Source of the DNA: Pandoraea eparura
Lineage (GTDB): Bacteria; Pseudomonadota; Gammaproteobacteria; Burkholderiales; Burkholderiaceae
Direction of reading: 5' to 3'
NCBI RefSeq assembly: GCF_902459725.1
Contig: NZ_CABPSH010000001.1
Span: 372,001-436,000 of the forward strand
DNA: 64,000 nt
A program made the position numbers and the translations under genes. Below the pieces are notes generated by a model. That model searched no databases. It was not told where the DNA came from and was given only the letters and a program-made list of their open reading frames with translations. Position 1 is the first letter of the stretch, and each line of letters begins with the position of its first letter. Below are positions 9,330 to 18,535 of this stretch, in pieces.

Positions 9330-10826
9330 ATGTCGCGTCTGCCCCCCGAATCCGTCGACGATGCTACCGGCAACCGATCTTCTGTCGCACCTGCCGATGC
9401 GCAGCCCACCGCTGCGGCGCCCCCATCGACCTCTTCGACCTCTTCGACCTCTTCGCCTTCATCGACTGCACCGACCGCATCGGCCAGTCCGTCGGAATCC
9501 GCGGCCACCGCGGTGAATGGCACGAGCACCGATCTCGAGCCGAGCGATGTCCCCCTGCTCCCGCCGGATGGCCTCACCCGCCCGGCACGTACCGGCAACG
9601 TGGCAAAGCAGTCCGCTGCCCCTCATGCACGCAAGCGCACGTCCGTCAGCGCCGATGACGCCAGCGATGCCATCACGGCAAAAGGCGGCGCACAAACACC
9701 CGAGGCTCCCCGTTCGCGTGCCCCCGCGAAGTCCACGAAACCCAGCCGACGCCGCCAGCCGAAGCGAAAAGGCATCGACCTCGGACTGCAAGGGGGCGGT
9801 GCGCACGGCGCCTATACGTGGGGCGTGCTCGACAAATTGCTGGAAGACGGACGTCTGGAGTTCGAGGGCATCAGCGGCGCCTCCGCAGGCACGATGAATG
9901 CCGTGGTCCTGGCGCACGGCCTGCTCGACCGCCCAGGCGTCGATCCGCGCGAGAAGGCGCGTGAGGCGCTGCACAGCTTCTGGCTCGGCGTGTCGCAGGC
10001 GGGCTCCTCGGCGACCGCCTGGGCGCAGACCGTCTTCAGTTGGCTCAACGGCCGTCCGACCGAGTACCCCGTCTGGCACGACTGGATGCAGAGCATGCAG
10101 CAGTTGATGGCGCCGTTCTCGCAGCCCCCGGCGGAAATCAACCCGCTGCGCACCGTGCTGGAAGCGCAGGTCGATTTCGAACGGTTGCGCGAGAGCACCG
10201 CGACGCGTCTGTTCGTCTCCGCGACCAACGTGCGCACCGGCAACATCCACATCTTCCGCACGCACGAAATCACGCTCGACGTCGCGATGGCGTCGGCGTG
10301 CCTGCCGTGGCTCTTCAAGCCGGTGAAAATCGACGAGGACTTTTACTGGGATGGCGGCTATCTCGGCAACCCGCCGCTCTACCCGTTCTATTACGAGACG
10401 CTCACGAGCGACATCCTGATCGTTCACATCAATCCGATCGAGCGCAAGGAGAAGCCAGTGCTGCCGGGGCAGATCATGAACCGCGTGAACGAGATCACGT
10501 TCAACGCGTCGTTGCAGCGCGAATTCCGCGCCATTTCCTTCGTGCACAAACTGATCGACGAAGGATGGCTCAAGCCCGAGTTTCGCAAGCGCCTGAAATA
10601 CCCGCTGATTCACTCGATTCGCGCGGACAAGGAACTGTACGACTTGTCGTCATCGACGAAATTCGTGACCGACTGGCATTTCCTCACCACGTTGCGCGAC
10701 CGCGGCCGCGAGGCGGCGAGCCGCTGGCTCGAGGCGCATTTCGCCGACGTCGGTGTCCGCTCCACCGTCGATTTGCGGCGCGACTACCTGCAACGTCTGC
10801 CCGACGCCACCGCCATCAAAGCATGA
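9330..10826 (+). CDS. Patatin-like phospholipase with a long low-complexity N-terminus
   Basis: A 498-residue protein whose last ~350 residues form a patatin domain. [17 protein letters not shown] (oxyanion loop, about residue 155) is followed by [15 protein letters not shown] with the nucleophile serine in GxSxG (about 184), and [10 protein letters not shown] with the catalytic aspartate (about 338). The first ~150 residues are Ser/Pro/Thr/Ala/Lys-rich with no signal peptide, and include three tandem 9-bp TCTTCGACC-type units. The ATG at 9330 is chosen because the longer frame overlaps ppnP out of frame. Substrate is unknown; lipid acyl hydrolysis is inferred. It is convergent with murB and nearly abuts it (stops overlap by 11 nt). 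Confidence 0.88.
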   Translation: MSRLPPESVDDATGNRSSVAPADAQPTAAAPPSTSSTSSTSSPSSTAPTASASPSESAATAVNGTSTDLEPSDVPLLPPDGLTRPARTGNVAKQSAAPHARKRTSVSADDASDAITAKGGAQTPEAPRSRAPAKSTKPSRRRQPKRKGIDLGLQGGGAHGAYTWGVLDKLLEDGRLEFEGISGASAGTMNAVVLAHGLLDRPGVDPREKAREALHSFWLGVSQAGSSATAWAQTVFSWLNGRPTEYPVWHDWMQSMQQLMAPFSQPPAEINPLRTVLEAQVDFERLRESTATRLFVSATNVRTGNIHIFRTHEITLDVAMASACLPWLFKPVKIDEDFYWDGGYLGNPPLYPFYYETLTSDILIVHINPIERKEKPVLPGQIMNRVNEITFNASLQREFRAISFVHKLIDEGWLKPEFRKRLKYPLIHSIRADKELYDLSSSTKFVTDWHFLTTLRDRGREAASRWLEAHFADVGVRSTVDLRRDYLQRLPDATAIKA

Positions 10827-11832
10827 GCGGTTCGGGTTCGAGCGCGATGCCGAAGCGTGCCTGCACGCTGTCCTGCACGGCGCGCGCGAGCGCCACGATC
10901 TCCGCGCCACTCGCGCCGCCGCGATTGACGAGCACCAGTGCCTGACGCTCATGCACCCCCGCGTGGCCGAGCGACTTGCCGCGCCAGCCGCACTGGTCGA
11001 TGAGCCAGCCCGCCGCGACTTTCCAGGTGCCGTCCGGCTGGACATAGCCAACCGCCTGCGGACAACGCTCGCGCAGCGCGGCGAACCTTGCGGCATCCAC
11101 CACGGGGTTCTTGAAGAAGCTTCCGGCATTGCCGAGGTCGGCCGGATCGGGCAGTTTGCGACGGCGAATGTCCACGACGGCCTCGAAGATTTGCCGCGCA
11201 TTCGGCTGCGCGATGCCTGCCTGGGCAAGCATGTGCGACACGTCCGCATAGCCGGTCACGGGTTGCCACGGCTGCGGCAGCCGCAAGGTGACCGAGACGA
11301 TGATGTAGCGCCCGGGCTCGCGCTTGAAGCACGAATCGCGATAGCCGAACGCGCACGCCTCGCGCGAGAGCAAGACGAACGTGCCCGTGGCCGTATCGAG
11401 TGCGCGCACCTCGGCAAAGCGCTCGGCCAGTTCCAGCCCGTAGGCGCCGATATTCTGAATGGGCGCCGCGCCGAGGGTGCCGGGGATCAGGGCGAGGTTC
11501 TCCAGGCCCGGGCAGTCCTGCGAAAGCGTCCAGTCGACGAAGTCGTGCCAGACCTCGCCGGCGCCGCCGCGCACATAACGCGCGTGGGCGTCGTGCGCGA
11601 GTCGCTCGCGGCCGCGAATCGCCATTCGGAACACCACGCCGTCGAAGTCGCGCGTGAGCACGACGTTGCTGCCACCGCCGAGCACGAGACGCGGCAGGCC
11701 CGCCAGTTCGGGCATGGCGAGCGCATCGAGAAGCGCCGCCTCGCTATCGATCGTCACGACGAAGCGGGCGGTGGCGGGCAGGCCGAAGGTATTGAATTCG
11801 CGCAGGCTGACGTCGCGTTGCAACTGAGGCAT
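10816..11832 (-). CDS. murB: UDP-N-acetylenolpyruvoylglucosamine reductase MurB
   Basis: MurB makes UDP-MurNAc using NADPH and FAD, in the cytoplasm. The 338-residue protein starts [20 protein letters not shown], the usual start of type I MurB. It has the FAD-binding [31 protein letters not shown], the catalytic serine region [12 protein letters not shown], and LEPEPLML at the end with the catalytic Glu. The frame stays open to 12018, giving alternative starts at 11949 or further up, but the first 62 residues lack family support and overlap a TATAAT. The start is therefore moderately certain. It is convergent with the patatin gene and divergent from yajQ. Confidence 0.95.
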   Translation of the reverse strand: MPQLQRDVSLREFNTFGLPATARFVVTIDSEAALLDALAMPELAGLPRLVLGGGSNVVLTRDFDGVVFRMAIRGRERLAHDAHARYVRGGAGEVWHDFVDWTLSQDCPGLENLALIPGTLGAAPIQNIGAYGLELAERFAEVRALDTATGTFVLLSREACAFGYRDSCFKREPGRYIIVSVTLRLPQPWQPVTGYADVSHMLAQAGIAQPNARQIFEAVVDIRRRKLPDPADLGNAGSFFKNPVVDAARFAALRERCPQAVGYVQPDGTWKVAAGWLIDQCGWRGKSLGHAGVHERQALVLVNRGGASGAEIVALARAVQDSVQARFGIALEPEPLML

Positions 11833-12064
11833 GAAGTCTCGGAAGAAGTCCGTGGGTGATCCGTGGGCGCCGCCGCCCCCCAGCGTCAGGAAGGGACGCG
11901 GGACCGGTGGCTGAATTACAATATCGGGCGAAAGAATTTTGCGCACCATTATAACGGCCGCGTGGCCGAGGCCCGTGCTGCGCGCATGCGACGGTACCGC
12001 CGTCCCCTCGCAGGACACGCCAGGCGTGCCCTTTCACGAACCCTTTACATTTCAGGAGAGCCAG

Positions 12065-12550
12065 ATGCCATCGTTCGACGTGGTTAGCGAAGCCAACATG
12101 GTCGAGGTCAAGAACGCCATCGAGCAGGCCAACAAGGAAATCTCGACGCGATTCGACTTCAAGGGGTCTGACTCGCGCGTCGAGCACAAGGAGCAGGAAC
12201 TCACGCTCTTCGCCGACGACAACTTCAAGCTCGAGCAGGTCACGCAGGTGCTCATCAGCAAGATGGCCAAGCGCAACGTGGACGTGCGCTTCCTCGATTA
12301 CGGCAAGGTCGAAAAGGTCAGCGGCGACAAGGTCAAGCAGGTCGTCAAGGTGAAGAAAGGCGTCGAAGGCGACCTGGCCAAGAAGATCGTGCGTCTGATC
12401 AAGGACAGCAAGATGAAGGTGCAGGCGAGCATCCAGGGCGACAGCGTGCGCATCTCGGGCGCCAAGCGCGACGACCTGCAAAGCGCCATGGCCCTGCTGC
12501 GCAAGGACGTGACCGACACGCCGCTCGACTTCAACAACTTCCGCGACTGA
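12065..12550 (+). CDS. yajQ: YajQ family cyclic-di-GMP-binding/nucleotide-binding protein
   Basis: A 161-residue protein starting [20 protein letters not shown], matching YajQ end to end ([50 protein letters not shown]). Some relatives in Xanthomonas and Pseudomonas bind c-di-GMP and help transcription regulators; whether this one does is an inference from the family. AGGAGAG lies directly upstream (12054-12060). It is a single gene with a terminator, divergent from murB. Confidence 0.94.
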   Translation: MPSFDVVSEANMVEVKNAIEQANKEISTRFDFKGSDSRVEHKEQELTLFADDNFKLEQVTQVLISKMAKRNVDVRFLDYGKVEKVSGDKVKQVVKVKKGVEGDLAKKIVRLIKDSKMKVQASIQGDSVRISGAKRDDLQSAMALLRKDVTDTPLDFNNFRD

Positions 12551-12637
12551 GCGCGCGCGGCAAGCCCACACCCGATCCGCAGACCGGCACTGACGCCATC
12601 CCGTTGGACGGTCGGAGAGGCTGAGGCTGACAGTGAC

Positions 12638-12675
12638 AGGGCTGAGTTCTGTATTGCACAGGACGCAGCCCTTTT
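12638..12675 (+). terminator. Terminator after yajQ
   Basis: AGGGCTG (12638-12644) pairs with CAGCCCT (12666-12672), followed by TTT. It lies 88 nt past the yajQ stop. Confidence 0.6.
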
Positions 12676-12750
12676 CGTTCACGCTTGAGGCGATCGCCGC
12701 TGCAACACGCCGCTACTGCGCCGCCACGTAGCCACGCTGCGACCTCGACC

Positions 12751-13353
12751 TTACTTCTTCTGCCCGATGCGGCTTTCCTTGCCCGTCATCAGCTTGCCAA
12801 TGTTCGCGCGGTGCCGGTAGACCAGCAGGATCGCCATGACGATCACCGCCGGGGCATACGGCCCGAAGCCGGACATGAAGACGTAGTAAAGCGGGGCGAA
12901 CACGGCCGCCACCAGTGCGGCGAGCGACGAATAGCGGAAGAAGACCGCGATGATGAGCCACGTGGCGAGCACGGCGAGCCCCAGCACCGGGTGAATGGCG
13001 AACAGCACGCCGGCCGCTGTCGCCACGCCTTTGCCGCCCGCGAAGCGCAGGAACACCGGGTACAGATGGCCGAGGAAGACCGCGAGAGCCACGGCCGCCA
13101 GACCGAAGTCACCAACGCCCCACGTATCGGCGAAGCGTTGGGCGAGGTATACCGCGAGCCAGCCCTTGAGGGCGTCGCCGATCAGCGTCAGCACGGCGGC
13201 CTTCTTGTTGCCGGAGCGCAGCACGTTTGTGGCGCCCGGGTTGCCCGAGCCGTAACTGCGCGGATCGGCGAGACCCATCGTGCGGCTGACGATCACCGCA
13301 AACGGCAACGAGCCGATCAGGTACGCGAGAACGATAAAAACCAGTGTGGCCAT
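12751..13353 (-). CDS. plsY: Glycerol-3-phosphate acyltransferase PlsY
   Basis: PlsY transfers the acyl group from acyl-phosphate to glycerol-3-phosphate, the first step of phospholipid synthesis, at the inner membrane. The 200-residue protein starts [20 protein letters not shown]. It shows the three PlsY motifs: [12 protein letters not shown] (about residue 36), the [12 protein letters not shown] loop (about 105), and a C-terminal motif before a basic tail. About six membrane segments are visible. It is on the same strand as ybaK, 117 nt downstream of it. Confidence 0.95.
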   Translation of the reverse strand: MATLVFIVLAYLIGSLPFAVIVSRTMGLADPRSYGSGNPGATNVLRSGNKKAAVLTLIGDALKGWLAVYLAQRFADTWGVGDFGLAAVALAVFLGHLYPVFLRFAGGKGVATAAGVLFAIHPVLGLAVLATWLIIAVFFRYSSLAALVAAVFAPLYYVFMSGFGPYAPAVIVMAILLVYRHRANIGKLMTGKESRIGQKK

Positions 13354-13470
13354 GAACTTCGAGCGTGAGCAGAATGTGTAATGGCCGCCATTCTACTTGA
13401 CCGGCCTCGTCCCCCCATTCTGGCAAACACGGGTTGCGCCGGGATCGAAGCGACCGCGCCGCGGTGATGC

Positions 13471-13965
13471 CTACTCGTCGCTCAGCGCACACGACACCGG
13501 CTTGGCGGCCAGCGTGTTGAGCAGCACCTGCGGCGCAATGCCGATCAAGTACCCGCGCCGCCCCCCATTGATGAAGATCTGCGGCAGATCGAGAATCGAC
13601 GCCTCCACATACACCGTCATCGCCCGCTTGGTGCCGAACGGCGACGTGCCGCCCACCAGGTATCCCGAATGACGCTGGGCGACTTCCGGCTTGCAGGGCT
13701 CCACCCGCTTGGCGCCGATCTGGCGCGCGAGGTTCTTGGTCGAGACGGTCCGGTCGCCGTGCATGAGCACGATCAGCGGCCGGGCCTTCTCGTCCTCCAT
13801 GACAAGCGTCTTGACGACGGCATGCTCGTGCACGCCCAACTGGCGTGCCGACTCGCCGGTGCCGCCATGCTCGACGTACTCGTAGATGTGTTCGGTGAAG
13901 GCCACTTTCTTTTGCTTCAGAAACTGCGTGGCCGGCGTTTCCGAGACATGTTTGGTCTTGCTCAT
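13471..13965 (-). CDS. ybaK: Cys-tRNA(Pro)/Cys-tRNA(Cys) deacylase YbaK
   Basis: YbaK edits mischarged Cys-tRNA(Pro). The 164-residue protein starts MSKTKHVSETPATQFLKQKK. It matches the family with YEYVEHGGTGESARQLGV, the ARPLIVLMHGD strand with KNLARQIGAKRVE, and GYLVGGTSPFGTK, where the conserved glycines and serine of the editing site lie. TACAAT is 8 nt upstream of the ATG, so transcription probably starts near the first codon. It is divergent from the acyl-CoA synthetase gene. Confidence 0.94.
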   Translation of the reverse strand: MSKTKHVSETPATQFLKQKKVAFTEHIYEYVEHGGTGESARQLGVHEHAVVKTLVMEDEKARPLIVLMHGDRTVSTKNLARQIGAKRVEPCKPEVAQRHSGYLVGGTSPFGTKRAMTVYVEASILDLPQIFINGGRRGYLIGIAPQVLLNTLAAKPVSCALSDE

Positions 13966-13973
13966 GGGCGCCT

Positions 13974-13979
13974 ATTGTA
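13974..13979 (-). promoter_or_regulatory. -10-like box of ybaK, 8 nt before ATG
   Basis: TACAAT on the minus strand ends 8 nt before the start codon, predicting a leaderless or nearly leaderless mRNA. Confidence 0.45.
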
Positions 13980-14067
13980 ATGAAACGCTCGGGAACTGCG
14001 GTCCCGGAATGCGCGCACTGCCGCCGGCCGGGGCGGCCTTTGCGCTGCCCGAGGACGGCGAGCGCAT

Positions 14068-14073
14068 TACAAT
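14068..14073 (+). promoter_or_regulatory. -10-like box of the acyl-CoA synthetase gene, 6 nt before ATG
   Basis: TACAAT ends 6 nt before the ATG at 14080. No Shine-Dalgarno is visible. Confidence 0.45.
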
Positions 14074-14079
14074 GCCGCC

Positions 14080-15645
14080 ATGATCGCCTCTCCTGCCCCC
14101 TCGTCTGCGGGCAGCGTCGCCGACTGCTTGCTTGCGACGCTGCCCGCACGCATCGACACGCTGCCCGCGCGCATCGCCGCGCACGCGCCCACGCGCATCG
14201 CCCTGATCGATGACTTCGGCCGCCTGACCTACGGCGCGTTGACCAATACCGTGAGCGCATGCGCCGAGCGCCTGCGCGCTCACGGCGTGCGAGGCGGCGA
14301 TCGGGTGATGATCGTCGGCGAGAACGGCATCGCCTACGTGGTGCTGTTACTTGCCGTGGCCGCCCTCGACGCCTGGCCGCTGCTGTGCAACGCACGGCTC
14401 TCCGGCACGGAATTGAACGTGATCCGCGATCACGCCCAGCCGCGCTGCGCGATCTACACCGTCGACGCCTCGCCCGACGCCGCAGCGCACGCCCGGGTGG
14501 ACGCCGCCAAGATTGCCTGGACCGATCTCGCGCTCGGTGCCGTGGCGGTGTCCGACGCCGATCCCGACAGCCTGGCCGAGCCGGTGCTCGCCGATCCGGC
14601 ATTGCAATGCGCGGCGCTCATCTACACGACCGGCACGACCGGTACGCCCAAGGGCGTTCGTCTCTCGCATCGCAATCTGATGTTCATCGCCGCGGTGTCG
14701 AGCACACTGCGACGCGTCGGTGCCGACGATATTGCCTACGGCGTGCTGCCGATCTCGCATGTCTATGGCCTGACGTCAGTCTGTCTGGGCACGCTGTACG
14801 CCGGCGGCACGTTGCGGCTTGCCGCGCGCTTCACCCCCGAGGCCGTGCTCGACTCGCTCGCCCACGACGGGCTGACGATCCTGCAAGGGGTGCCCGCCAT
14901 GCACGCGCGCCTGATGGCGTACGTGTCAGCGCAAAACCGGCCGCTCATCGCACCGCGCCTGCGCTTCGTCTACTCGGGCGGCTCGCCTCTCGACGCGGCG
15001 CTCAAGACGCGTGTCGAAGCGTTCTATGGCCTGCCGATTCACAACGGGTACGGATTGACCGAGAGCAGCCCGACGGTCTCGCAAACGCTGCTCGACGCCC
15101 CGCGCGACGACTGCGCGGTGGGGCCGGCCATTCCCGGCGTGGCGGTACGTATTGTCGATGGCGACGGGCATGACCTGCCGGACGGTGAGGTCGGCGAACT
15201 CTGGGTGCGCGGCCCGAACGTGATGCTCGGTTACTACCGCGCGCCGGCGCTCACGGCCGCCGCCGTGACCGAAGACGGCTGGCTGCGCACCGGCGATCTT
15301 GCACGCCGCGCCGCCGACGGCGCGCTCTTTCTCGCAGGACGCGCCAAGGAACTCATCATCCACTCCGGCTTCAACGTCTATCCGCTCGAAGTCGAGCAGG
15401 CGCTGGCGAGTCATCCGGATGTGCTGCAGGCGGCCGTCCTCGGTCGCGCCGACAACGGCAACGAGCAAGTGATCGCGTTCGTGGAAGCGCGCCCCGGCCA
15501 TGCCATCGACGTGGCCGCGCTGACAACGTGGGCGGCGACGCGGCTTGCGCCGTACAAGCGGCCGGCACAGATTCGCGTGCTGGACGCCCTGCCGGCAGCA
15601 TCGACGGGCAAGGTGCTCAAGCACAAGCTCAAAGCACTGCTTTGA
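14080..15645 (+). CDS. AMP-dependent acyl-CoA synthetase/ligase
   Basis: A 521-residue adenylate-forming enzyme. It carries YTTGTTGTPKGVRLSHRN (P-loop, about residue 182), the NGYGLTESSP motif (about 322), LRTGDLARR (about 405), the hinge GRAKELIIHSGFNVYP, and the C-terminal lysine motif STGKVLKHKL. The family activates carboxylic acids as acyl-AMP and transfers them to CoA. The substrate is not evident; it resembles the medium/long-chain fatty-acid or aryl acid branch. The ATG at 14080 is supported by the nearby TACAAT. No operon partner is seen; it is convergent with xerD. Confidence 0.88.
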   Translation: MIASPAPSSAGSVADCLLATLPARIDTLPARIAAHAPTRIALIDDFGRLTYGALTNTVSACAERLRAHGVRGGDRVMIVGENGIAYVVLLLAVAALDAWPLLCNARLSGTELNVIRDHAQPRCAIYTVDASPDAAAHARVDAAKIAWTDLALGAVAVSDADPDSLAEPVLADPALQCAALIYTTGTTGTPKGVRLSHRNLMFIAAVSSTLRRVGADDIAYGVLPISHVYGLTSVCLGTLYAGGTLRLAARFTPEAVLDSLAHDGLTILQGVPAMHARLMAYVSAQNRPLIAPRLRFVYSGGSPLDAALKTRVEAFYGLPIHNGYGLTESSPTVSQTLLDAPRDDCAVGPAIPGVAVRIVDGDGHDLPDGEVGELWVRGPNVMLGYYRAPALTAAAVTEDGWLRTGDLARRAADGALFLAGRAKELIIHSGFNVYPLEVEQALASHPDVLQAAVLGRADNGNEQVIAFVEARPGHAIDVAALTTWAATRLAPYKRPAQIRVLDALPAASTGKVLKHKLKALL

Positions 15646-15741
15646 AGCCGTCGCGTCGCTGCCCGTCTATCGACTACCTCGCGCGCGGATCGCCCGAGGT
15701 AGCGCAGCACGCACAGCCAGCACTGGCGTGGCACATCGCGC

Positions 15742-16731
15742 TCACCCACGCGGGTGATGTTGCGCATGCAGCGATTTGAGGCGCTCGCGCGCGACGTGTG
15801 TGTAGATCTGCGTGGTGGAGATATCGGCGTGACCGAGCAACAACTGCACCACGCGCAGATCGGCGCCGTGATTGATCAGATGCGTCGCGAAGGCATGACG
15901 CAGCGTATGCGGCGAGAGCGGCGCACGAATGTCCGCCTGCAACGCATAGCGTTTGATCAGATACCAGAACGCCTGCCGCGTCATCCCCTCGCCCCGTTGC
16001 GTGACGAACAGCGTGTCGCAGGCGCGACCGGCGAGCAGCACACCACGACTTTCTGACAGATAGCGTGTGAGCCAGGCGTTGGCCTCCTCGCCGAACGGCA
16101 CCAGCCGCTCCTTTGCGCCCTTGCCGAAGATGCGCAGCACGCCTTCGTTCAATCCCACTTCAATCGTCTTGAGCGCGACCAGTTCCGACACGCGCAGACC
16201 GCTCGCGTACATCAATTCGAGCATCGCCCGATCGCGCAACCCGAGCGGCTGGGCCAGATCGGGGGCGGCCAGCAGTGCTTCGACCTGCGCCTCGGACAAC
16301 GTCGAAGGCAAGCGCTGGGCGCGCTTGGCCGATGCGATGCGCAAACACGGATCGGTGTGCACAACGTGCTCGCGCAGCGCCCATTGATAGAACCGTTTGA
16401 AGACCGACAGACGGCGGTTGACGCTGCTCGCCAGACTCTCGCGACGCCACGCCAGATAGGCGACGAGCGCCGCCTCGTCCACGCCGTCGAGTGAGGCTTC
16501 GCGCTTGGCGGCAAGCCACTGCGCAAAGAGGCGCAAATCGCGCCGGTAAGCGTCGAGCGTGTTGCGCGAAAGACCGTCTTCGAGCCAGATCGTGTCGCAG
16601 AACTGGTCGATGAGCGTGGTGCTGCGCACGTAGGTCGCGCCGTCGGGATCGAAGGTGAGCGTCGACGACGAGTCGTCTACCGTATCGGGATCGTCGAGGT
16701 CGTCGCGCGCGGCGGGGGTGTCCTTGCTCAA
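15742..16731 (-). CDS. xerD: Site-specific tyrosine recombinase XerD
   Basis: XerD, with XerC, resolves chromosome dimers at dif. The 329-residue protein has a SAM-like N-terminal domain (LSRNTLDAYRRDLRLFAQWL) and a catalytic domain. That domain carries the conserved Arg in ASGLRVSEL, Lys in GKGAKERLVP, HTLRHAFATHL, and LGHADISTTQIYTH with the nucleophilic Tyr. Some 40 acidic extra residues precede the usual start. The TTG at 16731 is preferred because it overlaps the queG stop as TTGA, implying coupling. The family does not distinguish XerC from XerD with full certainty, but the sequence fits XerD best. Confidence 0.92.
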   Translation of the reverse strand: MSKDTPAARDDLDDPDTVDDSSSTLTFDPDGATYVRSTTLIDQFCDTIWLEDGLSRNTLDAYRRDLRLFAQWLAAKREASLDGVDEAALVAYLAWRRESLASSVNRRLSVFKRFYQWALREHVVHTDPCLRIASAKRAQRLPSTLSEAQVEALLAAPDLAQPLGLRDRAMLELMYASGLRVSELVALKTIEVGLNEGVLRIFGKGAKERLVPFGEEANAWLTRYLSESRGVLLAGRACDTLFVTQRGEGMTRQAFWYLIKRYALQADIRAPLSPHTLRHAFATHLINHGADLRVVQLLLGHADISTTQIYTHVARERLKSLHAQHHPRG

Positions 16732-17993
16732 GCCGTGTCTCCTTCCTGGGTCAGCGCCCATTCAACATGTTCGCGTACGAGCGCCGAAGGATGATCGCGT
16801 CGCGCCAACAGGGCATCGCGCAACGGCGCGCGCGCGGCCGCGTCCGCCGTGTCGCGCAGCGCGTTGCCGAGCCCGACGGCCAGATTGCGCAGCCATCGCT
16901 CATGGCCGATGCGACGAATGGGACTGCCGGCCAGCTTGTCCATGAATTGCGCCTCGCTCCAGGCGAACAGTTCGACGAGCGAAGCGCAATCGAGTCGGTT
17001 GCGCGCAGCGAAATCGGCGAGCGGCGACGGCTGGGCAAACTTGTTCCACGGGCAGTAGAGCTGACAGTCGTCGCAACCATAGATGCGATTGCCCATCTTC
17101 GCGCGCAAGTCCTCGGGAATCGCGCCTTTGTGCTCGATCGTCAAATACGAGATGCACAAGCGCGCATCGACGCGAAACGCTTCGGTGATGGCGCCGGTCG
17201 GACAGACCTCGCGGCATCGCTGGCATTGCCCGCAGTGCTCGCCGCGTTGCAGGCCGCGGCCCGGCCCGTTGTCGTCGTGCGCATGGCCCGACGCTCGCCC
17301 GTCGTCGACATCCACAGGCAGCGGCACGTCGACAAAGATCTCGCCGAGAAAGAAGAGCGATCCCGCGTCGCGCGAGAGCAACAGGGTGTGCTTGCCGCGC
17401 CAGCCCAGTCCGGCCTTCTGCGCGAGTTCGACTTCGAGCACCGGGGCGGAATCGGTGAATGCGCGGTAGCCGAACGGCCCGATAGCCTGCGTAATGCGCT
17501 CGGCCAGCTGTTGCAACCGATGGCGGATGACCTTGTGATAGTCACGTCCGCGCGCATAGATCGACACGACCGCTTCGGCGGGCATCGCCGCGCGCGCGGC
17601 TTCGCGCGCACGCCAGTTCGCCTTGTCGGTATCGTTCGGGAGATAGTTCATGCGGGCGCTGATGACGCGCACCGTGCCGGGGACCAGTTCGGCGGGTCGC
17701 GCGCGCTTCATGCCGTGCGCCGCCATGTAGTCCATATCGCCATGACAGCCGTCGTCGAGCCACTGTTGCAGCCCCGCTTCGGCGTGCGAGAGATCGATGT
17801 CCGTGATACCGACCCGGTCGAAGCCGAGTTCACTCGCCCAAACGCGAATCTGACCGGCAAGCGCCGCCAGGCGCTCGGTATCGAGGGCAGGAGACGTCGC
17901 ATTGTCGCGCGAGGGCGACACTTCCGAGGCATTCGGAGGGGCCGTTGACTCGACTTGTGCGGCGGTAGCGGGGAAAATCACGGAAGCTTTCAT
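16728..17993 (-). CDS. queG: Epoxyqueuosine reductase QueG
   Basis: QueG reduces epoxyqueuosine to queuosine in tRNA anticodons, using cobalamin and two 4Fe-4S clusters. The 421-residue protein has the DUF1730 domain (RARPAELVPGTVRVISARMNY) and GWRGKHTLLLSRDAGSLFFLG. Cluster motifs CGQCQRCREVCPTGA and CDDCQLYCPWN follow. A HEAT-like tail (LRDALLARRDHPSALVREH) ends the protein. About 40 disordered residues precede the conserved core. A TAAAAT 7 nt upstream favours the ATG at 17993 over ATGs at 18002 or 18023. An extra histidine/aspartate-rich loop (GHAHDDNGPG) precedes the first cluster. It is operonic with xerD and divergent from tsaE. Confidence 0.94.
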   Translation of the reverse strand: MKASVIFPATAAQVESTAPPNASEVSPSRDNATSPALDTERLAALAGQIRVWASELGFDRVGITDIDLSHAEAGLQQWLDDGCHGDMDYMAAHGMKRARPAELVPGTVRVISARMNYLPNDTDKANWRAREAARAAMPAEAVVSIYARGRDYHKVIRHRLQQLAERITQAIGPFGYRAFTDSAPVLEVELAQKAGLGWRGKHTLLLSRDAGSLFFLGEIFVDVPLPVDVDDGRASGHAHDDNGPGRGLQRGEHCGQCQRCREVCPTGAITEAFRVDARLCISYLTIEHKGAIPEDLRAKMGNRIYGCDDCQLYCPWNKFAQPSPLADFAARNRLDCASLVELFAWSEAQFMDKLAGSPIRRIGHERWLRNLAVGLGNALRDTADAAARAPLRDALLARRDHPSALVREHVEWALTQEGDTA

Positions 17994-18000
17994 CGACTCC

Positions 18001-18006
18001 ATTTTA
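18001..18006 (-). promoter_or_regulatory. -10-like box of queG, 7 nt before ATG
   Basis: TAAAAT on the minus strand, followed by GGAGTCG and then the ATG at 17993. It overlaps the upstream side of tsaE. Confidence 0.4.
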
Positions 18007-18010
18007 CGCA

Positions 18011-18535
18011 ATGCCAGATTCATCGACGCCGTCGCCCCTGGGCGAGCGCATCTTTGCGCTGCCGGACGAAACCGCCACCGAGGCCTTCGCCGGCGCACTC
18101 GCGCGCGCCATCATGGAGCGCGCGGCCCACACCGACGCGGCACACGCGGGCCTGCACGTGCAGCTCTCGGGCGACCTCGGCGCAGGGAAAACCACCCTCG
18201 TGCGCGCCCTGCTGCGCGCGCTGGGCCACACGGGTCGCGTGAAAAGCCCCACGTACGCGTTGTGTGAACCTTACAACATCGATACCCCACGAGGCGTGTT
18301 GCCGGTCTATCATTTCGACCTGTACCGCTTTGCCGATCCGGCCGAATGGCACGACACGGGCTTTCGGGAGCACTTTGCAGGCGACGCCCTGTGCCTCGTC
18401 GAGTGGCCGGAGAAAGCCGAAGGTCTCCTGGGCCCCCCCGATTTGGGCCTTTGGCTGGAACCTGTTGGCAACAGCCGCCGTCTGACGACGAGCGCCTACA
18501 CGCCGGCCGGTCTTGCTTGCCTGAACTCATGCTGA
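18011..18535 (+). CDS. tsaE: tRNA threonylcarbamoyladenosine biosynthesis ATPase TsaE
   Basis: TsaE is the ATPase that supports t6A37 synthesis with TsaB and TsaD. The 174-residue protein has the P-loop SGDLGAGKTTLVRALL (about residue 53), then VKSPTYALCEPY, YHFDLYRFADPAEW and LVEWPEKAEG, all family motifs. The C-terminal ~25 residues (YTPAGLACLNSC) are unremarkable. The start lies 17 nt from the divergent queG start. The stop overlaps the amiC ATG by 7 nt, so the two are an operon, a tsaE-amidase pairing seen in many proteobacteria. Confidence 0.95.
   Translation: MPDSSTPSPLGERIFALPDETATEAFAGALARAIMERAAHTDAAHAGLHVQLSGDLGAGKTTLVRALLRALGHTGRVKSPTYALCEPYNIDTPRGVLPVYHFDLYRFADPAEWHDTGFREHFAGDALCLVEWPEKAEGLLGPPDLGLWLEPVGNSRRLTTSAYTPAGLACLNSC

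Noticed and set aside
11833-12018. Longer N-terminus for MurB
   Set aside because: The added residues overlap a TATAAT and do not resemble MurB; the family start is at MPQLQRDV.
15742-16731. Tyrosine recombinase as a sign of an integrated element
   Set aside because: It is the housekeeping XerD type, translationally coupled to queG, with no attachment sites or cargo nearby.
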